From assembly GCF_026210795.1 (NCBI RefSeq), contig NC_089445.1:2790001-2854000 (forward strand): a stretch of 64,000 nucleotides of DNA, read 5' to 3'. The translations under genes were made by a program, and so were the position numbers. Origin of the DNA: Rhizophagus irregularis. Lineage: Eukaryota > Glomeromycota > Glomeromycetes > Glomerales > Glomeraceae. Shown one piece after another: positions 1 to 12,385 of the stretch; positions within the stretch are counted from its first letter, which is position 1; every line of letters starts with the position of its first letter. The notes under the pieces are model-generated. The model was not told the DNA's origin, made no database searches, and saw only the letters and a program-made list of their open reading frames with translations.

Positions 1-628
1 AATTAAATTTCTTTTTTTTACTAACCTTTTATTATTCCTTTTTTATATTTAAAATAATGATAATATTACTAATTAAATTTCTTTTTTTTTGTTTATATTT
101 TGCTAATATTATTTTTTTTACAAATAGTATATTATTTTATACTAGTTTTTTATTTATATTATTTATAAAAAAATATTTGTATATTTAATATTATTTAATA
201 AAAATTTTATTGATTATAAATGCATTTTAAATTCTGTTTGCAAATATAAAATATACGATTTAATTGAATAATATATACTATTTATCAGTACAAAATATGC
301 AGTTTAAACTGGAAAAAAGTACTGTTTATCAGTATAAAATATACGGTTTATCCTGGAAAAGTATACTGTTCGCAATATAAAATATAAAACAATATACTGT
401 TTATTGGTATAAAACATACGGTTTTTCTACTGTTTACAAGTATAAAACATACGGGTGAAACTGGAAAAATATACTGTATGCAAACCGTATATATGATACG
501 GTGTGCAGAATACCGAATATATACAGTATGTGAAAATACTGTAATTATACGGTAATAATACTATAAAGATACTGTTCGCAAAATACGAAAATACAGTATA
601 CTAACCGTATATATATTTTTTATAGGGC
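1..628. repeat. Left arm of a 628 bp inverted repeat pair (partner at 61391-62018)
   Basis: This sequence is the reverse complement of 61391-62018 with only a handful of differences. It is full of short alternating motifs such as ACCGTAT and ACAGTAT. The inward-facing end reads TATAGGG (CCCTATAAAAAATATA in the other orientation), the same tip as the fold-back element at 52695-53221. The left edge is cut by the window, so I cannot tell whether this is one terminus of a very large element or a dispersed element present in two opposite copies. The tip faces inward, which favours two separate insertions. Confidence 0.85.
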
Positions 629-677
629 AGTCTTTTACGCTTAGTACCTTTTATTCAGTTGTAATTATATTAAATTA

Positions 678-1211
678 TTATAGATAATGTAAAGAAAAAT
701 TATTACACTTACTCAACGTTTCAGGTAATGATGATGTGATCACTGCAGGGGATTTGCTTAATAATCTGGATGCAAATGATGCTGATGATGCTGAAGTCCT
801 TGCAGGTTGTTGTTGAGGTGACTTGTTAAATGATTGATGTAAAGTCTCTTCGTCAGCAATTATTTGTACATAGGGAGTTAAATTTGAATTTGAAGGAGTG
901 ACGTGACGCTTGTTTTTCGTTAATGATGGCGTAAGAATTTGAGTAGTAGACACAATGTTCTTATTTTGTTTAGCTTTATTTGAAATTTTCTTCATTTGTT
1001 CCTTTTGTGTAAAATATACTAATAAATTATATACGCCTAAAAATTTATTAAAATTGTTAATGACTTATAAATAAATTACCGTAGAGCTTCTTTGATCAGG
1101 AATAGGAGTTGAAGTAGTATCTTTTGCCATCATGTCTCTAAGTGATAAAGAGGGTGGGGCAGATTGGGCAGTTATATTGTTACCTTTTCTTTTTCTGCGC
1201 TTAGAAGACAT
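678..1211 (-). CDS. Lysine/arginine-rich accessory protein, divergent from Plavaka-like transposase 1
   Basis: There are two exons on the minus strand. Exon 1 starts at the ATG at 1211 and begins MSSKRRKRKG, a strong nuclear-localisation-like run. It ends at a GTAATT donor near 1080. A second exon covers roughly 1010-700 and is rich in Lys, Ser, Thr and Gln. No enzyme domain is visible. It starts about 340 bp from, and divergent to, the transposase gene at 1549. The same arrangement recurs at the other two Plavaka-like units (10191-11732 and 51718-53642), so I read it as the element's second gene, possibly a DNA-binding partner of the transposase as TnpA is in CACTA elements. That role is inference. 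The exact 3' end and splice acceptor are not certain. Confidence 0.5.
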
Positions 1212-1548
1212 TGAATTAATATGAAAAGTATAAAGGAAAACAAACAATTAGTACGAAAAAAAAGAAAAAAAAATAGCTAAATATTTATGTTATTTATACT
1301 TTTTTTAGCTTTCATACCCATAAACTTTATACTTTTTAAGGAATTAATAGTATAATTTGTTTAAATGGATAAATTGACAGTACATAATTATTACACATTA
1401 AATTAAATGCCAAATACTGATATAATACTGATAAAAAAGTACTGTTAACTCGTCAAGCATACTAATTAATATAAATAATATATAAATAATTAGCTATCAA
1501 TAACATTTACACCAAAAAAAATATTATTGAATATTTTACTATTTGAAT

Positions 1549-4500
1549 ATGTTTACCTGCCTGTATCAACATTGTGGTGTAACTTTTTCACGTCATGCTA
1601 CTCTTTGTGAGCATACAAAATCACATAAAGGCCAGGCTTATTGGGAAATATTAACTGACACCTCAAGCAATTTTAACAATCTTAGAGAAAATAATATCAC
1701 GGTAATTATATAACTTACGCCAATTGCTTTTTTTATATTGTAGATTATCATCGTAATAATCAGTGTAATTATTTGTGCGACACTAGGATCAATTTAATTT
1801 TATTGAATTTGAACAAGATGTAAATAACGAAAGTGATGAACAGATTGAAAATAACGATAATGAAGAACAAGGTGATAGTGATGAACAAGTTGAAAATAGC
1901 GATAGTGATAATAATGTAAATGATAATGATAACAGTTTTATGATGATGAGCCAATTGAAGGAGATATTAACGAACGAGTTGAACATATTCATAATTATAG
2001 TTTACATTTTTCCGAATAAACAAATCAATCAACATCAATTAATATAAGATCAACTCAAAACACTCCAAAATTTCCAGATGCTGCTTATACTGAATTTATG
2101 GAACTTGCATCAATACATAAATTTTCTGATTCAGCTGGAAATGATGTATTAAAATGGTTTCGCAAGTACCATCTTCAAGAAAATATTGTTTTACCAACAA
2201 ATATGGCTCAGGGACGTGAATTTATCAATTCTATGAATATTGATCATTTGTTATACCTTAAAACAAAAGTTTTAACGTATGAAGATGAAGAATATTACCT
2301 TCATCATCAGCCTATCTTTGATGCTATCAAAGAACTTTTATCTAACTCTGATATCTTGAAAAATTGTCAATGGGACTTTTCTCCAGAATATATTATCAAT
2401 GATAATGGACAAAATGAGCGTGTATATGGAGAACAATAGACTGGATTATGGTGGGAGAGTACTCAAAAAGCAGTTGGAATGGGATTAAAAAAGGTTTTAT
2501 CAATAATATTATATTCGGATGCAACTACGTTAGATCACCTTGGTAAAAGTTCAGAACACCCTGTTTATTTATCTCTTAGAAATATTGCGAACTGACGTAG
2601 AAATAAGCGTGACGCTAAAGTCTTGTTAGGATTCTTACCTAAATTAAAACAACTACATAATCGCAAAAATAATAAAGATAATTTTGTGCTTGCTAAAAGA
2701 ATGTTGTATCAACATTGTTTTGATATTATGACACAACCAATATATGAAAAACTAGAAAATAATGGCTTAGATATGATATTAGATAATCAAATAATTTGGG
2801 CTTTTCCCTTTCTATCTGAATTTATTGGTGATCTGCCAGAAGATGCAGCATTGACATTAACTTATGCCTCATCCAGGTGTAAGCGACCTTGTCATATTTG
2901 TACTGCAACAATTGATGAGTTAAACAATCCTAATTTGTCACGGTCACAAATAGAATTAAGAACCCCCAAAATATGCATTTTGTTTTAAATAATGATCTTT
3001 GTCATGAGTTTTCTATTTATCCAATGCAAAACATATTTTGGAAGTTCCGGTAAGAAGAATTTTTAAATTTGATAATTATTCAATTAATTAATCTTATAAA
3101 TAATTTTTAATTTATATTTTGCAGTGAACTCAATATTTATAATGCAACGGTACCTGACCGTATGCATCATTGTGACTTGGGCTTATTTAATTATCTACCC
3201 GAGATTATATTAAACTATATTGTGGACAAGAAGGCATTGATGAATTTGACAGATGGCTGGCAGAAATACCACGCTTTCCTGAACTTAAACCTTTTAAAAA
3301 TGGACTTGGTAATATTGCACACTTCACTGCATCAGAATTTCGAAGCATGATGAAGCAATTAATATTTGTTATTGATGGTTTAATTATTGCAAAACACAAA
3401 CCAAGTTTAAGCCTGATACAGGCAAATAGAGCTCTGAACGGGTCGGGTAGGGTCGGGTAATTGACTTAACCTGACCCGAGGGGGAGTCACGAATTTGATG
3501 ACCCAACCCGAATATCACGAGTCAGTTCGGGTACCCGACCCGACCCGTTGACCTGATATTTTGGATCAAAAAAAAACGTTTCGGCGTTTTTTATATATCA
3601 AATTATAAGAAAAAACTCTAAACGTTTTTTTTTACAATTATTTTGTGGAAAAGAACGTTTCGGCATTTTTCTTACATATTAGATTACGCCAAAACGTTTT
3701 TTATATCGGGTCGGGTCGGGTGCCGACCCAACCCGTTGATGTTTAAAAAAAAAACGTTTTTTTGATTCATTTAATGAAAAACGTCGGGTCGGCTTTTTTT
3801 CATTAAAAAAACGTTTTTTTTTGATTTATTTAATGAAATAACGTCGGGTTATACGTTTTTTCATTAAAAAAATGTTTTTTTTTATTCATTTAATGAAATA
3901 ACGTCAGGTTCGGCATTTTTTCATTTAAAAAATGTTTTTTTTTATTCATTTAATGAAATAACGTCGGATTCGGCGTTTTTCATTAAAAAAACGTTTTTTT
4001 TATTCATTTAATGAAATAACGTCAGATTCAGCGTTTTTCATTAAAAAAACGTTTTTTTTCATTTATTTAATGAAATAACGTCGGGTTCGGCGTTTTTTCA
4101 TTAAAAAACGTTTTTTTTTCATTTATTTAATGAAATAACATCGGTTTCGGCGTTTTTTCATTAAAAAACATTTTTTTTGATTTATTTAATGAAATAACGT
4201 CGGGTTCGGCATTTTTTCATTAAAAAAAGACGTTTATTATTATTAATATTTTTATGAACAAACGTCAAATTCGGGTCAAAAAAAACGGGTTGGCATTTTT
4301 TATATATAAAAAATGCTGAAACGTCTTTTATTGACCCAAAATATATCGGGTCAACGGGTCGGGTCAGGTACCCGACTTGTGACTGACCCAACCTGAGGTC
4401 TGGTCATTAAATTTGCTACCCGACCCGAATTTTTCGGGTCAACCCGTCGGGTCACCCGGGTTGACCTGACCTGTTCGGAGCTCTACAGGCAAAACAACAT

Positions 4501-5711
4501 GATTTAAATCTTACAAATTTATTTGTATCTTGGAATAGAATGTATATTTTTAGCCGCAAAGAAACATTTACAGACTCAGAACTTAATAACTTTCAGGTAA
4601 ATTTTTATAAAATATTTAACAAATTCTTATTATGAATATTAATTTTTTAATTTATAATCTAGGAGATGATTATCAATTGGGCAACAAAATTTATAAATCT
4701 ATTTATTCCAATTGCAAGTACTGAAATGAAATACCCAAAGTTGCATAACTGGTGTTGTCACATTGTTGACATTATACGAACATATGGTGCAGTTAATAGT
4801 TTTACGACTGAGACCTATGAACTGCTACACAAATTTTGTGTTAAAATTCCATATAGAATGAGTAACCACTGAAATGCAACTACACAAATAATAAATACGG
4901 TAAATTTATATTTTTTTATTTGATATTCAACCAATAATATTTTTTTTTAATATTTAAATAATAAATATATTTAGGTACGACGTGACAGTATTCTCAATTA
5001 TCTTCAAAGAATAGCAACATCATCATTTATTAAAAAACATCATCACCGAACCTCTATATTAGGTGGACTTGAGAGTAGCTTTACAATATCTAATTTTGAC
5101 AGATTTATTAATGAATATAAAGCTGCAAATTTTTTAGTACCAGAAGTTGAAAGGGCATTTGACGTATTAATTGATTCATTAAACCAATATTTTGATCTTA
5201 TCGAAGATATTACTGAGGATGACGTTGAAACGACACTTGTAAAATGGTATACTAACGCACTAATAGGAGGAATTGATATTGTACGAGCTAAAAGCAATTA
5301 TTACAACACACCTGCTTTTAGTAATATTGCAGTTAATATGAATGAAGAAGAAGTTGAAACGTATAATACTTTTAAAGGAGCGTGTTTTGCTAAGGTAACT
5401 AAATTTAATTATTTAATATTTTTAATACTATTATTATTAAAACTAATAAAAATATTGTATTTATTAAAAGATCTTAATGTTATTTAGTCTAAAAATTCCT
5501 GGTCACGAAGAACAAGAATTAGCATTAGTACAACTAATGGTATGATTTTAAATATAATGATTCAAGTAGATTACTCAAATATGATTGTCCGCATATGAAG
5601 ATTATTCAAATGTTTACGATTATAGCAGTTGATTCTATAATTGAACCAGTTCATGTTATCCTTCATTTTGAAAAATCCAACGAGTACTTTATAAATATGT
5701 TTATTTTTTAA
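1549..5711 (+). pseudogene. Plavaka/KDZ-like transposase, copy 1 (broken)
   Basis: It starts with a C2H2-type zinc finger (MFTCLYQHC...H.KSH) at 1549, followed by an intron and an acidic Asp/Glu/Asn stretch. The core follows in collinear blocks shared with the copies at 12386 and 56166: WF.K.HLQENIVLP (2100-2440), YSDATTLDHLGK (2510), a CxxC block KRPCHICTA (2870), VPDRMHHCDLGLFNY (3150), then IIRTYGAVN..TTETYE (4770). The C-terminal motif CPHMKII...NEYFINMFIF ends at 5711. This layout matches Plavaka-type DDE transposases of the KDZ/CACTA-related group in fungi. Lesions include an in-frame TAG near 2437, a TGG-to-TGA change near 2593, a frameshift near 3225 and a 1059 bp MITE at 3427-4485. 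Several short introns with GT..AG ends are visible. It is not functional as it stands. Family assignment is from motif memory. Confidence 0.72.
3427..4485. mobile_element. hAT-type MITE A (TAGAGCTC tip) inside transposase copy 1
   Basis: The ends are TAGAGCTCTGAACGGGTC and its imperfect complement. It is flanked by the 8 bp duplication CAGGCAAA (3419-3426 and 4486-4493), which is typical of hAT elements. Excision of the element plus one duplication restores the transposase reading frame. The subterminal zones are GGGTC repeats. The middle (about 3730-4230) is a tandem array of a roughly 64 bp AT-rich unit containing AACGTCGGGTTCGGCG. There is no coding capacity, so it would depend on a hAT transposase elsewhere. 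Confidence 0.9.
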
Positions 5712-5795
5712 TATGTATAAAAAATAATATAAACTAGTTGTATTAGTAAAAAGCTAATTAACTTTATATTTTAATAAACTACTTATATTTTTATT

Positions 5796-6329
5796 TTACA
5801 CTGGCTTTTTAAATGAAAAATAATACAATATAATAAAGTCCTGAAGTTGTTGAACAAGGTATTGTAATTGTAGTATTGAACGAGGTATCGATCGACATTT
5901 TAGTGGATTAATGTATTGTTTAATGTCAGCATTATGATCAACGTTCAATTTGTGATAATCATTACCATGTTCGACATGCTGAATTTTGCAGTTCATTTCA
6001 CTGTGTTGAATTACGTTTTCATAATTTCCTGATGATGTACTTTGACTTAAAGCATAAATATGAACAGTTAAATAATCTAAGTTCAAGATATGAAAAAGAT
6101 AAGTATATTGAATGACATTTTTTATATGCTTTAGATTTTCATCCAACTTACCATCAATGAAAAGAATTAAAATTGGTTTAACTTTATTTTCTTTTTTTAA
6201 AGTTGCAGTAATACTTTTTAAATCAATCATATAAGTTACTGATGATGTATTGATAAAGTACTCTGGTTTAATAAAAATAGAAAGCTGCCCAATACAAAGA
6301 GTATCACTTAAATTTATAATTGTTTTCAA
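5796..6329 (-). pseudogene. Fragment of a DDE-transposase-like protein
   Basis: An open frame of 177 codons on the minus strand. A central block reads KPILILFIDGKLDENLKHIKN...LDYLTVHIYALSQS. It resembles the catalytic part of a transposase-like family I associate with Rhizophagus, where the usual form is VDGGPDENPRH followed by DYLTVR.HAPGQS and an NPVERSM motif. Here the GGPDENPRH core is altered to GKLDENLKH and the NPVERSM glutamate region is missing, so it is probably a decayed remnant. It lies 85 bp past, and converges on, the end of transposase copy 1. The family call is tentative. Confidence 0.4.
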
Positions 6330-6339
6330 AATTCAATTA

Positions 6340-6770
6340 GCAAATCTGAAATTCAAAATTATGATCGTAATTAATTACATAATTATATAATTAATTACAT
6401 GTTATGAAATTAATTATATATTCTGAAATTTCAAAATTTGCATAATAGTGCAAAATTGTGAATATTTTAAAATCTAGTGATTAAATTTCAATTATCTTAC
6501 TACCATTCAATTTATCTCATTAAGGTGAATCTAATATGTGTTTTATTTCTATAGCATCAATATTGATGGAGTAAAATTACTATAAACATTTAATGAATTT
6601 TGGTATTAGAACACGATCTAGTGATTGGATTTAAATGAATTTACCACCATTCGATTTGTCATGATAAGATGATTCTAATGGTCAGTAGTAAGATCATCTT
6701 TCTAGTATTGAAATTGACAGAGCTATTATACTATAAATATTTAAAAGTTATTAGTATTAGAGCTAAGGTT
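6340..6770. repeat. Degenerate dispersed repeat
   Basis: Two imperfect tandem units of roughly 150 bp share CTAGTGATT..ATTT.A.TTACCACCATTC and a region ATGATTCTAATG. A third relative lies at about 48165-48265. No coding capacity is seen. It may be a remnant of a short non-autonomous element. Confidence 0.45.
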
Positions 6771-6774
6771 GCTT

Positions 6775-7135
6775 GCCAAAATTTATAATACTAAAATTAT
6801 TGCTAAAAGTCCAAAATTTGACCAAAATTATTGGTATAATTCTGGCCATTTTTAGGACGTAATTCTGGCCAGAAAATGATCGACATTATAAATTTCCATT
6901 TTTGGAAATTTGTATAATCTTTGTAAAACCGATTTCACCAATTTTACTGGGAAACAAAATTTCCTTTTTTTGGAAATTGGTGTAATGTCATGTGATACAA
7001 TGTCATAATTTCGGCCAAATTTTAATTTTGGCCAAAATTAAGACTGAGTTTTGGCCTAATTTTGGCATTTTTGGCATTTGATTTGATTGGCTGAAATCTT
7101 TTGGAATTTCCTTTTTAGTTTTGGCAGGTAACCTT
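6775..7135. mobile_element. Non-autonomous element with AAGGTT..AACCTT inverted ends
   Basis: The left end AAGGTTGCTTGCCAAAA mirrors the right end TTTTGGCAGGTAACCTT. The left tip is nearly identical to that of the 242 bp element at 23799-24040. The interior is made of TTCTGGCC/GGCCAAAATT motifs in both orientations. A clean target duplication is not visible here. Confidence 0.6.
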
Positions 7136-7419
7136 AGATCATTAACACACATTAGAAACTGGTGAGGAATTATTTAATGAAATTTTTATTTTACTATAGC
7201 GAAATATCTACTAACATTTGATTTTTTTTTCTTTTTAAATGGTCATTTCTTTTGATTTCTTTAGACGTGTGGAAACTTGATAAGTGAAGGCTTATTTGAA
7301 TTATTTATTTTAATGAAATGTTTATTAACGTTTCAATTATCGTCAGGCTGGATGTGTAGTCACTACGTTCTTCCATCTCAGCCTTACAGCCTCGCAGTAC
7401 CTATTTGACCACTACGGGA

Positions 7420-7690
7420 CTCTGTTAACCCCCATATCTGTCCCTATCTATCCCCATATCTGTCCTATAAATATATAACCAAAAAACTAGAAAATAATAG
7501 AAAAGGAAGCAAAAAAGGAGAGAATAAGAGGTGGGGGACAGATGGGACAAATGGGACAGATATTTCAGAAATATATGAAAGGACATTCCTCCAGAAAAAG
7601 TTTTATTTTTACCCCGAAATGTGTTCCATCGGTCCCGTCTGTCCCAAAAAATCTGTCCCATATTTCTTAGCCTCTAATCAGCTTTTCAAA
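7420..7690. repeat. GGGACAGAT/ATCTGTCCC-rich inverted repeat region
   Basis: The motif CTGTCCC and its complement occur many times in both orientations, with a short hairpin-like layout. An open frame across it on the minus strand is low complexity and hydrophobic and I do not believe it is a gene. It is probably another non-autonomous element. Confidence 0.4.
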
Positions 7691-7918
7691 CTGATAACAG
7701 GTAGATTAACAGGTAGGTTAACAGGTAGCCCCTAGAAGGTCTGTAGAACCAGTAAGACTAACCCTGTCCTGTCCCCGTCAGAAAAAATAAGTAATTAAAC
7801 AATGGGTAAACCATAAGTAATATATACTAAGGATACCTAACACGAAACATGCATATGATGAACTTGCACGCAGCCACTTATTTTGCCGAAGACCTTAGTC
7901 TCGATCTTGTAGACATCT

Positions 7919-8284
7919 ATGGGATCTGTAAATAGATCCAAATGCAAGCTTCACCCCTTCAATGACCCTGATATAGTAGCAGAGATGGTCAGAAACCTTC
8001 CAATTAAAGAATTTGGAAAGCATCTCAAGATAAACAGACTCTGGTATAACTGTTGTAAAGCCAAGTTATGGAAGCAGCATGAGAAAGCAGAGAAGATATA
8101 CGACAGGGCAGTAGAAAAGAAAGAAAAAGCGGGGGATGCTTTTGGTCGATCATTTGAGGGGAAGGGTATTGGAAATCATGAACTTGAATGGAAGGTATAT
8201 CATAAGGCTTGTAAAGAGATAACGGAAGCTAGAAAAAAGCAAATTATGGTAAGACAAGCTCTTGGGCGGTTTGGATTTCACTAG
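7919..8284 (+). CDS. F-box-like small protein in the PolB/SF3 element
   Basis: 121 codons from an ATG. The N-terminal half has an F-box-like pattern: V..M..NLPIKEFGKHLKINRLWYN.CKAKLWK (residues about 21-52), where F-box proteins usually have LP..L......V...W....LW. The C-terminal half is a charged helical segment, Lys and Glu rich, which may form a coiled coil. GC content is higher than in the surrounding DNA and matches the helicase and polymerase genes that follow, so it probably belongs to the same element. There is no stop or frameshift in it. The role is unknown; an F-box would suggest interaction with a host SKP1 ubiquitin-ligase complex, but this is inference. Confidence 0.5.
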   Translation: MGSVNRSKCKLHPFNDPDIVAEMVRNLPIKEFGKHLKINRLWYNCCKAKLWKQHEKAEKIYDRAVEKKEKAGDAFGRSFEGKGIGNHELEWKVYHKACKEITEARKKQIMVRQALGRFGFH

Positions 8285-8501
8285 ATATATGTGGATTAAA
8301 AAAGAGGAAGGGAAGATTTAGAGCAGTCGTAAAGGTTTGTGGTTTATAGTTTTTTTTACCCTAGAAGATAACCAGGTATGATCACAAAACCGCAGGACTA
8401 CAGGAGGATAACCAGGTAGGAGTGTAAATCTTTGGAAAAAATATTCGGCAATTGAAGATTAGGTAACTATAAATTAGTACTTGATTTGATAGAACAAAAA
8501 A

Positions 8502-9900
8502 ATGACTGCTCAAACTAGCACTCAAGCTCAAGTTATTTCCAAGTTTGGTGAACAAAAAAAAGCCTTTAGTATCGATAAGCATAAACAGCTTATTGTCACT
8601 GCAAAGAGTATGAGCGATCTCAATCAAGCCAAGAGGTATCTTTATGGTTACTTTATCCTCTACTTCAACCCGCATGGAGTCTTCATGTGGCAGTCAGAAA
8701 TCAAGAACCTTGAGCACATCCCTGATAAAAATATTAGTAAACTTATCCATCCAATTACCAAAGTCTTTTATACACAATCCGAACAAGGTCTTCCACAAAA
8801 GGTCGAATTTAATATCAACAAATGGTTTATGATTGAATATAGTACTGTATGTGTAGCTACCTGTGACCCTCAAAAATCCCTTATCTTTAAGCTAGATGGC
8901 TAACTTTATCTCAATATCTTTCCAGAATTCCTTTATATTTTGCGTCCAATATTCACCTTTGAGTTTATAACCCATCAGGCGGTTAAATTTATCTTCTCCC
9001 ACGTTCAGGATATCTGGTGTTTGGGTGATTGGAATCTCACTGAGTATATCATCAAGTGGTTAGCCAGTGTATCTGCTGGAAGGAAGATGTACTCGATTCT
9101 TTATCTGAAATTTGGACAGGGTTGAGGTAAGAGTATTATAACAGATTTCATTCAATGTAGCGTCTTAGGTACTCAACTTGTTTATAAGACCAGTGATCCT
9201 CAGACAATTCTTGGAAGTTTCAATGGGCAGTTACAGGATAAGGTTCTTCTCCTCCTTGAAGAAATGCCCACAGAAAAAAGCCAGTGGAATAATCTGTATT
9301 GATCTTTGAAGGATAAGGTAACAGGTGACATAATGGAAATCCATAAAAAATACAAGACGCCAACACATTACAAGAACTTTATGTCTACCATCATCCTTAC
9401 CAACAAAAATTGGAGAATGATGACAGACGTACAGTTTTCTTGGATGTATCACCATCCCGCAAGGAAGACCTGAAATATTTCAAAAACTTGGTAATGCAAT
9501 GAAATATCCGGGTGTTAGTGAGGCATTCTATGCATACTTGAAATTCATTGCAGACGCTTATCTAGACTTCAATGGGAATCTACCACCTATGACAACATCT
9601 AAGCAGGATTACATCATATCGACTCTTCCATCCCTATTTCAATTCATAAAGGACACATACCTTGTAGTAAAAAATCATATAACTGATCTACCTGTACAAG
9701 AATTTTATAGGGTATATACTTCATACTGTGAAACTTATCACATTACACCTCTTTTAAAGATCAATGCCTTCAGAATCCTATCAAATGAGTTAAACATAAA
9801 TAGTGATTGAATGTATATTGATAAGAAGCGCACTCAGATTTACAGTATATCCAGGGAGGATCTATACAAGAAGTTTCTCACCAAAAAATGGATCCATCAT
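8502..9900 (+). pseudogene. SF3-helicase/primase-like protein (broken, C-terminus displaced)
   Basis: The gene starts at the ATG at 8502 and stays in one frame past a TAA (about 8900) and TGAs at 9123 and 9300. Two frameshifts follow (near 9420 and 9490). The frame then runs on past a TGA at 9808 to the transposon junction at 9900. The Walker A region reads FGQG-stop-GKS and Walker B is VLLLLEEMP. Further on are YKNFMSTIILTNK and an FLDVS.SRKEDLKYFK block, as in superfamily 3 helicases of viruses and linear plasmids. Ordinary TGG tryptophans occur throughout. Transposon 9901-33392 has split it: dropping that insert and one AT joins the frame to 33395. It would act in replication of the element with the polymerase at 34620. 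Confidence 0.68.
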
Positions 9901-10190
9901 CAGTAAGTTTTTTAGTATTAGGATCCTTAAAGAATCCTAAAATCCATAACATAAGAAGGATCCTTAAAGAATCATCCTCTCCGCTGAAGGTTCCTTATTG
10001 AAAAAAAAATTAAGAAATCCCTAAAGGTTAAAAAGAATCTTTAGAGATATTATTTAAAATACCTTTAAGGATATTGTTTAAAAGAAACTTTAGGGACATT
10101 ATTTAAGTAAACCTTAAGGATATTATTTAATTATTTAATTTTTTATTAATTATTTATTATTTCGAAATTTATACAATTTTTACTCCTAAT

Positions 10191-11732
10191 TTAACTATCT
10201 AATTCTTGGTTACTATCATGATTATAATTATTTTCTAATTCTTGATTATCCCCAATTCTTGATTATCCTCCAATTCTTGATTATCCCCTAATTCTTGATT
10301 ATCCTCCAATTCTTGATCATAATTACTCTCACTATCACCGCTATTGTTGCTACTAGTATTACTATCATTTTCTTTACATAGTTCCATAAGTCTAATTTGT
10401 TTAGTAGTATTTGCGGTTATCTCCTTTGAATTAGAAAGACAATCCTAAAAAAATTTATTAGTAAATATTTTTTAACTAACGAATTAAATAATTAATATAA
10501 TACATATTGCATACCAAATAAATATAGCATTCGAATGCTTTTTTGGTTTTACGTGATTGTTTAAATGAACAAATATCATCAGCTGATGCAGTAGTATTTA
10601 TATGAACTAGCCAATCTTCACCAAATATGTCAAATATGGCAGCACGGATATCTTTGGTTTTATCACAACGCCAACTTTTAATTATATCATTACACTAAAA
10701 ATAGAAATTTTATATTAATAGTTATTATTTAGTATTACTATTAATAAAACAAACAAATCCATAATTACCAAAGGTTTAATTCGTCCTTCATAAATATGCA
10801 TCCATTGAGGTCCATGCTTCTCAATGTATCCAGGTTTTTCTTGTTCAAGCATAGCCTCAAATGCTTTTTGAAATGCAATACCACCTGGATAAATCCCAAG
10901 AATGGGTAATTGAATTTTACAAGTTTTTGATGCTAAATTCTAAATACATAAAAATAAGTAGTCGATAAATTTAGTAAAAAAGCAATTACAAATTATACAC
11001 ACCTTCCAATAAGAGTTTTCAGGAATCATAAATTGGTCAACTTTTTCCAATAGTTCATTTAATTGTTCACGAGTTTTCTTATAAAATTCCTTTTGCTCGT
11101 TTTTAACATCATAAATTACTTGAAATATTTCTTTATTTTGAGTTAAACAGTTTTTTAAACCTTCCATAAGATGATAATAAGATGTGTCTATCATAAATCA
11201 AAATTAAAATGTATATTTTGATTACGCTTATGATAATGACAAATAACACATCTTACTATTAGTCTTGTTTGATATTTGTCCTACATTAATATCTGCAACT
11301 TCACGATCCATTTCAACTTGCATTGCAGTATTACATTGTTCTGTTTGATCTGCATCAACGATAACAATAGGTTCAAGCGTAATGGGATTTTTTTTCTTTC
11401 GCTTTGTGACTTTTTTTTTATAATAAATAAATATAAATTTGTTAGTTTTCACTTCTCACACTATATTATGAACTTATTATTGTCGTTTAATAAAATAATT
11501 CTATTATTAAAGATATTACCTTTAGAATTAGAACCCAACTTCAAAGCAATTTTGTCTGCTTCGCTAACTTTTCTCCTGGAATTATCAGTAGTTGCGTTAG
11601 ATGTCTTCTGAGTTTCTTTTAAGACTTTTCAGGTAGGTGCTACAATAATAAATAGAAATATAAAAATTTAATTTCTAATATATTCAAATTATTTTATTGT
11701 TGAACGTATTACTTGCCTTTTTTCTTAGTCAT
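10191..11732 (-). pseudogene. Accessory gene of Plavaka-like transposon 2 (multi-exon, Lys-rich to acidic)
   Basis: The gene starts at the ATG at 11732 (MTKKKGK, then an intron). Further exons lie at about 11640-11515 (Lys-rich, with a probable TGG-to-TGA stop), 11420-11235 (KKVTKRKKKNPITLEP...), 11190-11005 (a helical block ..YHLMEGLKNCLTQN...), 10935-10770 and 10695-10520 (IIKSWRCDKTKD...FGEDWLVHIN). The last exon is an acidic, tandemly repeated DNQELE tail ending at 10191. Short introns with GT/AG borders separate them. I do not recognise a domain. Position and polarity match the accessory genes at 678-1211 and 51718-53642, so it is probably the transposon's second protein. Confidence 0.5.
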
Positions 11733-12385
11733 AATGATGTCTTATATCACTGAAGAGCAAAATATTGAAAAGTTTTATTTTGTCTTTTTGAGATTTAGTG
11801 AATTGACACGAAAATAATTTACACGTTAAAGAAGTAAAAAAACCTTACTTGCCGTGATATATATAAAAAAAAATTCGAGAAAGAAATAGAATTAAAGTAA
11901 AAAAAAAAAAGTTTAAATAAGTTATTTTCTATCTCCACAAAATCAATGTAAATTAGACTATTATCCCTGAATACTTACTAATCAATTACATAGTAACAAA
12001 CATAATGATTAATTAAAATCAGTAAGAAAACGATGATAACTGAAACTAATTAATTCATTTATCTTCGTCTATTGTAAATTTAACTTCTTTCCACATTTCC
12101 CTTATATATTTCATCCAAAAATATTTTTTGAAAGACAATATATGCCAGCGTCAAATATTTATGGTTTAGAAATTATTATATATTTGGATAATATTGGAAA
12201 AAATATAAGATTAGGTAATTATTTCTAAAAAGTATTAATGGTGGTTTGGTAGTACAACTGAACTAATATTTTTTGGATGATATAAGGTTCTCGGCAAACT
12301 AGTAAAGCAATAATTCTGGTTACTAATTAATAGGAAGGAGTAAGAAAGAGTGAATAAGAAAATTAAAGAAAGACAAAATACAAAA

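Noticed and set aside
4182-4391. Small minus-strand ORF
   Set aside because: Lies inside MITE A and reads its satellite units.
3440-4480. GGGTCGGGT runs as telomeric repeats
   Set aside because: They occur only as subterminal arrays in both orientations of MITE A and end in a target duplication.
5043-5297. 84-codon minus-strand ORF
   Set aside because: Shadow of the transposase copy 1 C-terminal exon on the plus strand.
7330-7420. Possible tRNA-like sequence near GGCTGGATGTGTAGTCACTACG
   Set aside because: No B box (GTTCRANNC) and no acceptor-stem pairing on either strand.
7425-7661. 78-codon minus-strand ORF
   Set aside because: Low-complexity translation of an ATCTGTCCC repeat; no domain, no homologous copy in the window.
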